Of a stretch of 5,061 bases of DNA, positions 1 through 4,302 are shown in pieces. The stretch lies in NCBI GenBank assembly GCA_009701115.1, contig WLKR01000112.1:1-5061 (forward strand). Reading direction: 5' to 3'. The stretch is from Actinomycetota bacterium (lineage in GTDB: Bacteria; Actinomycetota; Acidimicrobiia; Acidimicrobiales; RAAP-2). Position numbers and translations under genes: made by a program. The notes beneath the pieces are model-generated. The model worked only from the letters and a program-made list of their open reading frames with translations. It was not told where the DNA came from and ran no database searches. How positions within the stretch are numbered: the first letter of the stretch is position 1; every line of letters starts with the position of its first letter.

Positions 1-10
1 AGGCGACCGT

Positions 11-24
11 TGGGCTTCGGCCCA
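11..24 (+). promoter_or_regulatory. UUCG-capped hairpin at the relaxase start
   Basis: TGGGC (11-15) and GCCCA (20-24) form a perfect 5-bp stem around the tetraloop TTCG (16-19), closed by C-G, an exceptionally stable loop type in RNA. The last base of the stem is the A of the proposed relaxase ATG. No T-run follows, so it is not a clear terminator. It could limit ribosome access to the start, or belong to the end of an unseen upstream gene. The structure is seen directly; the function is inferred. Confidence 0.35.
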
Positions 25-1088
25 TGATTCGCATTGTTGCTCGACACTCACTGGATGCTTCGTACTACGTAGCCGACAGATCGCTCGAACTCGATGGGGT
101 CCGCCATGGACCGCCGGGACACTGGATAAGAGGAAGTGGACCCATCGATGGCTCGGTGCTCGAGCGTTCTTGGCGGACCTCGCCACGAGCAACAATCGTT
201 GGCTATGACCTCATCGTGGCGGCCCCACGAACGGTGTCGATCCTGTTGGCATTGGGAGGGACTGATGAACAACGCCAAGTTGTGGCCGACCATCGAGAGT
301 CCGTCCGGGCCGCCATGGGCTACTTGGAAGACCGAGCGCTTGTCGTCAAATCCAAAATGATGGGGGAGGGTATCGAACAACGCGGGCGCTGGTCCTCAAT
401 CGTTTCGTTTACCCATGGCGTGAATCGAATCGGTGAACCGCATCTGCACGACCACGTATTAGTGGGAGCACTGCCTCACCATCGTTCGCGGGTGCTGAGT
501 CGTCAAGCATTATCTGCACACCTCCTTGCGGCTGACGCGATATATCGCGCAGAAATTCGCTTTCGCATAAACCAGTATGGGGTGCGTCGAGCCTGGCGGA
601 CGCTCGGTGGAGTTGACATTGTGCACGGGGTGGACGAAGGTCATCGAGCGCTCTGGCCTGGCGACAGAGCGTGGGGATCCCAAAAAGAATCGTGGACGCG
701 TGGAGCAATCCTCGAGAAATGGAGTACGGACCTACTCCGCTTTGAGCGGATTCAAATGCGGGAGCCTCCAACCCGAACGGCTTCAATAGATGAGCAGATT
801 TTCGGGGCGCACTTTGAAGGTCCGATTTCTGTGGCTCGCCGTGATCTGGTTGCCGCCTCGGCCAATGCCTCCTCCTCGGGACTCCTACGAAGCAGTATTG
901 AAGCCTTCGTTGATACTCACTACCCGGCGCTTGTCGCCGATCGTGGTCTGACCGAGAGGCGGATCGGGGTTGCTGAAGCTCGCCAGAGTGCGCTCGTTAG
1001 AGCGCGTGGTCCGCGACCGCTCGAAGCGGAATATGTCACCCGTTGGCGTCAACGCGAGCGCCCACGCTCTATCGAACGCTCCAGGTAA
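24..1088 (+). CDS. Short TrwC/MobF-type conjugative relaxase, no helicase domain
   Basis: A 354-residue protein matching the N-terminal relaxase domain of TrwC/TraI-like MobF proteins, which nick plasmid or element DNA at oriT and stay covalently bound through a tyrosine. Visible marks: a Tyr pair at residues 14-15; PPGHW and GSG around 30-39, as in the family's 'PGrW.GsGA' stretch; GYDLIVAAPRTVSILLALGG at 60-79 (Asp62 is the usual active-site acid); and the HUH histidines H131, H142 and H144 in FTHGVNR...HLHDH. The recognisable domain ends near residue 245. The remaining ~110 residues show no Walker A or helicase motif, whereas full MobF relaxases usually run to 900 residues or more. Only one Tyr pair is present; TrwC has two. 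The ATG at 24 fits the family N-terminus, but no Shine-Dalgarno is seen and the frame is open to the window edge, so a start further upstream is possible. The 3' end overlaps the convergent coupling-protein gene by 40 bp. Confidence 0.85.
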   Translation: MIRIVARHSLDASYYVADRSLELDGVRHGPPGHWIRGSGPIDGSVLERSWRTSPRATIVGYDLIVAAPRTVSILLALGGTDEQRQVVADHRESVRAAMGYLEDRALVVKSKMMGEGIEQRGRWSSIVSFTHGVNRIGEPHLHDHVLVGALPHHRSRVLSRQALSAHLLAADAIYRAEIRFRINQYGVRRAWRTLGGVDIVHGVDEGHRALWPGDRAWGSQKESWTRGAILEKWSTDLLRFERIQMREPPTRTASIDEQIFGAHFEGPISVARRDLVAASANASSSGLLRSSIEAFVDTHYPALVADRGLTERRIGVAEARQSALVRARGPRPLEAEYVTRWRQRERPRSIERSR

Positions 1089-2425
1089 CGAGCAAACCGT
1101 TCCTCTCGAAAGTACGGAGTTAGCCGGATCCACTCCATCTCCTTAGTTGGCCCTAGGCCGAGAGCCATGCCTTGGCGCCCATGCGCGACATCAGACGGCG
1201 TTAGTCGTATTTGCTCACGTTCACTTCGCATTCCTCCGCTCACCCGCCCTCTCCGCCCGAGTGAATGGGAAATTTGGCTCCGGTGATTACGACCACCGAG
1301 AGCGCTCAGGAGTTCGAGGGTCGGACGATCCGCAATGCCCGGTAGCACCAGCGAGGTGGGAAAGAGGGAGAGGAATGACTCACCGCTAACTCCCCAGCGG
1401 GCGCGCGCTTGACTTAGATCTTGAAGGCAGGCCATGGTTATGACTCCCTGGCCCCCACCTTCCGAAATGATTGATGGCAACGTAGGCAGCGGTGCCACGT
1501 TGGCCAATTCATCGAGCGCCAGCGTTAGGCGAGCGCCTTTATGAAAATCCTGATACGTCCGATGAACAACCTCTTCAATTAAGCCCACTACCAAGGGGGT
1601 CATGATGTTCTGGTGTCGACTGGGGGCCACGATGTGGAGTTGTGACCTTGAGTGCAGGAACGACTCAACATCCAGTTCGGGATACCTCGAGGTTCTTTGG
1701 GTGGCATCAGTGCGGAGTCCATCTAGGAGACCAGAGGCAGTCGACCAAATACCGGAACGCTCCCGATCATCGGTAGCCAAGATGCCTTCCAGTAGCGCAA
1801 TCGATTGGTGATCAGTGCTGTAGTGCGCTCTAAGAATCTCTAGTCCTTCAAGTCCGTTATGACGGTCAATCGAGCGCGAGAAATTCTTCAGAGAAGTTCC
1901 TTGAATCGCCGCCGCGTGCATCAACGGTGCAACCAGCGCGCTGGCTCGCTCGGCCCAGTGGTCGCGATTTTGGGAACCATGAAACGTCTGGCGGGCATTC
2001 ACGAGGCTCCGAGCAGTGAGTAGCGCCCCGTCCCAGGTACGAGCAAGTCGAATCGGAGAAAAACTTATGGCCGTCGTGCCCGTGGGGGTTGCAACCGTGC
2101 CACTCGGATCAAAAATTAGTTGTGGAACATCGCGCCGGGCCCTAGAAAGGAGTCTGACGACATCGTCCTTCGTCGAAGTTGTGATTGCAGCACGCATTGT
2201 CATCAGGAGATTTGGAACGATTAGAGCTGATGTCTTCCCGCTTCGTGATGGCCCGAGCACGAGGGTGGAACGCTCGGCGCCACTAAACGCGTCACCCGAA
2301 ATTCCTCGCCCGAGGTAGTTCCCAATATCCATTTCGAGCTCATAACGGTCGCATTCGTAAATGCTTGACTTTTGATCAAAAAAAGAGTCAACTTTCGCTG
2401 TCCTTCTGACAAAGAGGTTCTGCAT
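1049..2425 (-). CDS. VirD4/TraG-type coupling ATPase (T4CP), no membrane segment
   Basis: A 458-residue P-loop ATPase of the type IV coupling protein family, which brings relaxase-bound DNA to the transfer channel. Walker A is GPSRSGKT at residues 58-65. Walker B is LTLALDE at 300-306. The family's glutamine motif lies in MACLQDLSQ (Gln335), and the typical C-terminal block IRLTPSDV...GMALGLGP...IRLTPYF is present. Classical T4CPs (often 600 residues or more) carry N-terminal transmembrane helices. Here the ~55 residues before Walker A are polar, and an in-frame stop at 2438-2440, four codons upstream of the ATG, rules out a longer form. Soluble or membrane-segment-free T4CPs are known, so this may be natural rather than a truncation. 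There is no Shine-Dalgarno before the ATG; a later ATG at residue 32 (2332) is a weaker alternative. The gene converges on the relaxase gene with a 40-bp overlap. FtsK/HerA-like ATPases are the nearest alternative family, but the C-terminal block favours TraG/VirD4. Confidence 0.85.
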   Translation of the reverse strand: MQNLFVRRTAKVDSFFDQKSSIYECDRYELEMDIGNYLGRGISGDAFSGAERSTLVLGPSRSGKTSALIVPNLLMTMRAAITTSTKDDVVRLLSRARRDVPQLIFDPSGTVATPTGTTAISFSPIRLARTWDGALLTARSLVNARQTFHGSQNRDHWAERASALVAPLMHAAAIQGTSLKNFSRSIDRHNGLEGLEILRAHYSTDHQSIALLEGILATDDRERSGIWSTASGLLDGLRTDATQRTSRYPELDVESFLHSRSQLHIVAPSRHQNIMTPLVVGLIEEVVHRTYQDFHKGARLTLALDELANVAPLPTLPSIISEGGGQGVITMACLQDLSQARARWGVSGESFLSLFPTSLVLPGIADRPTLELLSALGGRNHRSQISHSLGRRGRVSGGMRSEREQIRLTPSDVAHGRQGMALGLGPTKEMEWIRLTPYFREERFARYLERSIERGRSR

Positions 2426-2430
2426 TTTTT

Positions 2431-2449
2431 TGAAGCGCTAATGGCTTCA
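2431..2449 (-). promoter_or_regulatory. Hairpin in the leader of the coupling-protein gene
   Basis: TGAAGC (2431-2436) and GCTTCA (2444-2449) form a 6-bp stem with a 7-nt loop. It lies a few bases upstream of the coupling-protein ATG at 2425. On that strand it is followed by an A-run, not a T-run, so it is not a terminator for either direction. It could be a protein-binding site or an RNA fold affecting translation; chance is also possible. Confidence 0.2.
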
Positions 2450-2554
2450 TGAAAATGTTCTCTTTCGAAATGGACCGCGTACTGCGATTAGTGCGACACT
2501 GCCGTGAGGCAGGACCGTACGTAACCGAGTCCGCGTTTCAACGTGGTAGAGGTG

Positions 2555-2567
2555 CACCAAATTGGTG
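2555..2567 (+). promoter_or_regulatory. 13-bp palindrome upstream of the Lys-rich gene
   Basis: CACCAA and TTGGTG are perfect inverted 6-bp arms around a single central A. The left arm also overlaps an 8-bp palindrome, GGTGCACC (2551-2558). The right arm, TTGGTG, resembles a -35 box; a weak -10-like TTTAAC sits at 2587-2592 with a 19-bp spacer, which is longer than ideal. A repressor operator over the -35 region is a reasonable reading but unproven. Confidence 0.3.
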
Positions 2568-2602
2568 AGTCTCGACGCCAGGTTGATTTAACGTTTATTC
2601 CC

Positions 2603-2609
2603 AAGGAGG
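2603..2609 (+). promoter_or_regulatory. Strong Shine-Dalgarno that fixes the GTG start
   Basis: AAGGAGG matches the anti-Shine-Dalgarno fully and ends 4 nt before the GTG at 2614. It is the strongest ribosome binding site in the window and sets the start of the Lys-rich gene, implying high expression. Confidence 0.8.
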
Positions 2610-2613
2610 GAAC

Positions 2614-2838
2614 GTGGCTACTGCTACAAAGAAGGCTGCTCCTAAGAAGGCTGCCAAGAAGGCTGTAAAGAAGGCTGCTCCTAAGAAGGCTGCCAAGAAG
2701 GCTGTCAAGAAGGCTGCTCCTAAGAAGGCTGTCAAGAAGACTGTCAAGAAGGCTGCTCCTAAGAAGGCCGCTAAGAAGACTGTCAAGAAGGCTGCTCCTA
2801 AGAAGGCTGCCAAGAAGGCTGCTCCTAAGAAGAAGTAG
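2614..2838 (+). CDS. Lys/Ala/Pro-rich histone H1-like DNA-binding protein
   Basis: A 74-residue protein built of only six residue types: 33 Lys, 25 Ala, 6 Pro, 5 Val, 4 Thr and the initiator Met. After MATAT it is a 13-residue repeat of the form KKAAPKKAAKKAV, with prolines at 10, 23, 36, 49 and 62 and a shortened end (Pro71). There is no globular domain, membrane segment or signal peptide. The composition matches the C-terminal tails of actinobacterial HU (HupB) and of histone H1-like proteins, which bind DNA, and sometimes RNA, by charge. DNA compaction is therefore the likely role, inferred from composition. All 33 lysines use AAG and all 6 prolines CCT, the low codon variety expected of a gene grown by repeat duplication. 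The GTG start is set by the strong AAGGAGG, and a strong terminator follows the stop by 26 bp. The gene stands alone, convergent with cofC. No HU domain is encoded upstream in the window. Confidence 0.8.
   Translation: MATATKKAAPKKAAKKAVKKAAPKKAAKKAVKKAAPKKAVKKTVKKAAPKKAAKKTVKKAAPKKAAKKAAPKKK
2629..2835 (+). repeat. 39-bp in-frame tandem repeat
   Basis: Four full 39-bp units start at 2629, 2668, 2707 and 2746. A 27-bp shortened unit (2785-2811) and a 24-bp partial unit (2812-2835) follow. Units 1 and 2 differ by one base (GTA versus GTC codon). Units 3 and 4 differ by a few, mainly the GCT-to-ACT change that gives Thr. The phase keeps the 13-residue protein repeat intact. Loss of 12 bp (KKAV) at the end fits slippage or unequal recombination. 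Confidence 0.9.
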
Positions 2839-2864
2839 TTGTTCTGTCCCATTTGGGACGATGA

Positions 2865-2894
2865 ATGCGGGGACCTTCGGGTCCCCGCATTTTT
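2865..2894 (+). terminator. Rho-independent terminator after the Lys-rich gene
   Basis: ATGCGGGGACC (2865-2875) and GGTCCCCGCAT (2880-2890) form a perfect 11-bp stem closed by a TTCG tetraloop in C(UUCG)G context. A T-run at 2890-2894 follows. A smaller hairpin (GTCCC 2846-2850, GGGAC 2855-2859) sits just before it. The direction suits the Lys-rich gene. The stem also lies 10 bp past the cofC stop on the other strand, where it may block transcription too, though without a good T-run. Confidence 0.9.
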
Positions 2895-2900
2895 CATTTC

Positions 2901-3464
2901 TTAGGTCGCTGGGAGATCTTCAGGGGAGTCAATATCAAAGCGCCACGGAGAGTCTTTGATGACATGGGGCTCGATACCCTGACGTCGACTCTCCGCAATA
3001 TGGCAATTCGCTGAATCTGGGCCGTATTGAAACTTGAAATCCATCCCGGTGGGAAGCGCGAGGACATTGCTGCCGAGGCCCAGGTGGTCTGTGAACAACG
3101 AGATGCTGTCGCCGAACTCGAAGAGACCCAAGTTTTCAGGCTGGGCGAGATCGGCATGGATAATGACGACGTGAGCAAACTGTTCGCTCGCCTTCAGGTA
3201 GGCCTCGCTGACACCTTCGTTAAGTCCCTGATGCGATGGCCGGAAAGCAGTCAAGCCATGCAGCGCAGCGAATTCCTCAATATCTTCATCATCGGTCACT
3301 ATCCACGTCGTTAGTGGTCTGCACGCGACGAGCACGCCCAGTGCCAGCTCCTCCACTAGCTGGGCCGTAGCGCCATCGCTTAGATGTGCGCGCAGTCGTT
3401 GCTTGGCCGTCGCAAAAGATTTGAGTGGCACGAGAGCGATTCGGTCACGCATGAAAGCGGTCAC
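2901..3464 (-). CDS. cofC: CofC/FbiD-type nucleotidyltransferase of F420 biosynthesis
   Basis: A 187-residue protein of the CofC/FbiD family. These enzymes use GTP to activate 2-phospho-L-lactate or phosphoenolpyruvate, giving the precursor joined to the deazaflavin Fo by CofD/FbiA in coenzyme F420 synthesis; the protein is cytosolic. Visible: the nucleotide-binding start ALVPLKSF..AKQRL (10-24; Lys15, Lys21), VTDDED (56-61), GLN (80-82), HADL with Asp105 as likely metal ligand, TDHLGLGSN (125-133), YGPDS..CH (147-155) and the closing RFDIDSPEDL (175-184). It departs from the usual 'aDLP' (ADLA here) and 'GTN' (GSN here), both mild changes. The GTG at 3464 is preferred over the ATG at 3452 because AAGGTG lies 7 nt before it and nothing similar precedes the ATG. 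The length is slightly short for the family. It is convergent with the Lys-rich gene and divergent from rnhB. Whether it uses phosphoenolpyruvate or phospholactate cannot be told from sequence alone. Confidence 0.85.
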   Translation of the reverse strand: MTAFMRDRIALVPLKSFATAKQRLRAHLSDGATAQLVEELALGVLVACRPLTTWIVTDDEDIEEFAALHGLTAFRPSHQGLNEGVSEAYLKASEQFAHVVIIHADLAQPENLGLFEFGDSISLFTDHLGLGSNVLALPTGMDFKFQYGPDSANCHIAESRRQGIEPHVIKDSPWRFDIDSPEDLPAT

Positions 3465-3471
3465 AGCGTGA

Positions 3472-3477
3472 CACCTT
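3472..3477 (-). promoter_or_regulatory. Ribosome binding site deciding the cofC start
   Basis: On the - strand AAGGTG ends 7 nt before the GTG codon at 3464. The in-frame ATG four codons later (3452) has no such sequence, so this site supports the GTG start. Confidence 0.55.
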
Positions 3478-3604
3478 GAGAGATTGGAGCAGTGAACGAG
3501 TGGTCTCGTCGGATTCGTTGGCGCCTTAACGGTGGAAATATCGCGACCGACGCATCATCCTGATGAGTAGAGCGGGGTGCAGCTGTGCGGTGCGTTGGCA
3601 TGGC

Positions 3605-3621
3605 GCCACTCTATTAGTGGC
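3605..3621 (+). promoter_or_regulatory. Inverted repeat upstream of rnhB
   Basis: GCCACT (3605-3610) and AGTGGC (3616-3621) are perfect 6-bp arms around CTATT. They occupy the place of the -35 region relative to the candidate -10 at 3628, where no consensus -35 hexamer is seen. This would suit an operator or activator site; evidence is positional only. Confidence 0.3.
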
Positions 3622-3627
3622 ACTTCG

Positions 3628-3633
3628 TAGGCT
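3628..3633 (+). promoter_or_regulatory. Candidate -10 box for leaderless rnhB transcript
   Basis: TAGGCT fits the actinobacterial -10 pattern TANNNT and ends 6 nt before the rnhB ATG at 3640, so transcription would start at or next to the start codon. There is no Shine-Dalgarno upstream of this ATG, consistent with leaderless translation, which is common in Actinobacteria. A consensus -35 is lacking. Confidence 0.4.
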
Positions 3634-3639
3634 AGAGAA

Positions 3640-4296
3640 ATGGTCCACATGTATCCGACGTTGGACTTCGAGTCACCCTTCCTGCGCAGTGGACAACTCG
3701 TCGTGGGAATCGACGAGGTTGGTCGGGGGGCGTACGCCGGACCCGTAACGGTTGGTGCCGTTGGAATTCAGAGCGCTAAGGAGATTCCCGCTGGCCTGAA
3801 AGATTCCAAGCTCTTAACAGCACGAGCTCGCGAAGCATTAGTGGAGCCGATCCATATCTGGGCCGATGCCTGGGGAGTTGGTTCGGCGACTGCCGAAGAA
3901 ATCGACATGTGGGGTATCCGTATTGCGCTCGCGGTGGCGGCCGATCGGGCCCTAGCCACGCTGATGTTGCCCGTACACCAACTACTTATCGACGGACCGG
4001 CCAATCTGCTCCGATGCCCCATGGGTGTGGCACTCGGAGTCGCGCAACCACCCGCGATTCGTTTCGCATCAACTCCCGCGCAGATGATCGTCAAGGGCGA
4101 CCAGAAGTCGGCAACGATTGGCGCCGCCGCCGTCCTGGCCAAGGTGTCTCGCGATGCGTTTATGACTGAACTCAGTCATGAGTACCCACAGTACGAATGG
4201 GCTGGGAATAAGGGCTACGGAGCCCCGGGCCACATTGCGGCAATTGCAGCCTCCGGACTTACTTCGTACCACCGTAAGTCGTGGAATATCTCCTAG
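3640..4296 (+). CDS. rnhB: Ribonuclease HII
   Basis: A 218-residue RNase HII, which cuts RNA in RNA/DNA hybrids and starts removal of single ribonucleotides built into DNA; cytosolic and metal-dependent. The family motifs appear in order. GIDEVGRG at 23-30 supplies Asp25 and Glu26. LKDSKLL (53-59) and LLIDGP, with Asp118, follow. IVKGDQKS has Asp154 as the fourth acidic ligand, then GAAAVLAKVSRD (161-172) and YEWAGNKGYGAPGH near the C-terminus. All four catalytic acids are present and the length is normal, so it should be active. The ATG at 3640 lacks a Shine-Dalgarno but sits 6 nt after a TANNNT box, which suggests a leaderless mRNA; an ATG three codons later (3649) is possible. It is divergent from cofC and ends 6 bp from the stop of the convergent SDR gene. 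No evidence of transfer. Confidence 0.97.
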   Translation: MVHMYPTLDFESPFLRSGQLVVGIDEVGRGAYAGPVTVGAVGIQSAKEIPAGLKDSKLLTARAREALVEPIHIWADAWGVGSATAEEIDMWGIRIALAVAADRALATLMLPVHQLLIDGPANLLRCPMGVALGVAQPPAIRFASTPAQMIVKGDQKSATIGAAAVLAKVSRDAFMTELSHEYPQYEWAGNKGYGAPGHIAAIAASGLTSYHRKSWNIS

Positions 4297-4302
4297 GGTT
4301 CG

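Noticed and set aside
409..786. - strand 125-codon frame inside the relaxase gene
   Set aside because: Antisense shadow; the + strand carries the HUH motif and the rest of the relaxase domain.
2449..2568. Short + strand frame of 39 codons (starts MKMFSFEMDRVLRLV, ends GRGAPNW)
   Set aside because: No Shine-Dalgarno, no recognisable family, and its length is within chance for a 188-bp gap. It could be a gene remnant but nothing supports this.
2535..2600. tRNA-like stretch (GGTAGAGG, a CACC/GGTG stem, then CCAGGTTGATT resembling D-, anticodon and T-arms), which would make an att site plausible
   Set aside because: The anticodon loop is too short, the T-arm stem does not pair, and no acceptor stem is found. 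The resemblance is superficial.
2629..2835. Regular repeat considered as a CRISPR array
   Set aside because: Units are contiguous with no spacers, in frame and protein-coding.
2595..2897. A - strand frame reading repeated FLGAAF/LTAFLAAF, looking like a hydrophobic membrane protein
   Set aside because: It is the exact antisense of the AAG/GCT-rich 39-bp repeat. The + strand has a strong Shine-Dalgarno, terminator and sensible composition; the - strand frame has none and runs through the terminator.
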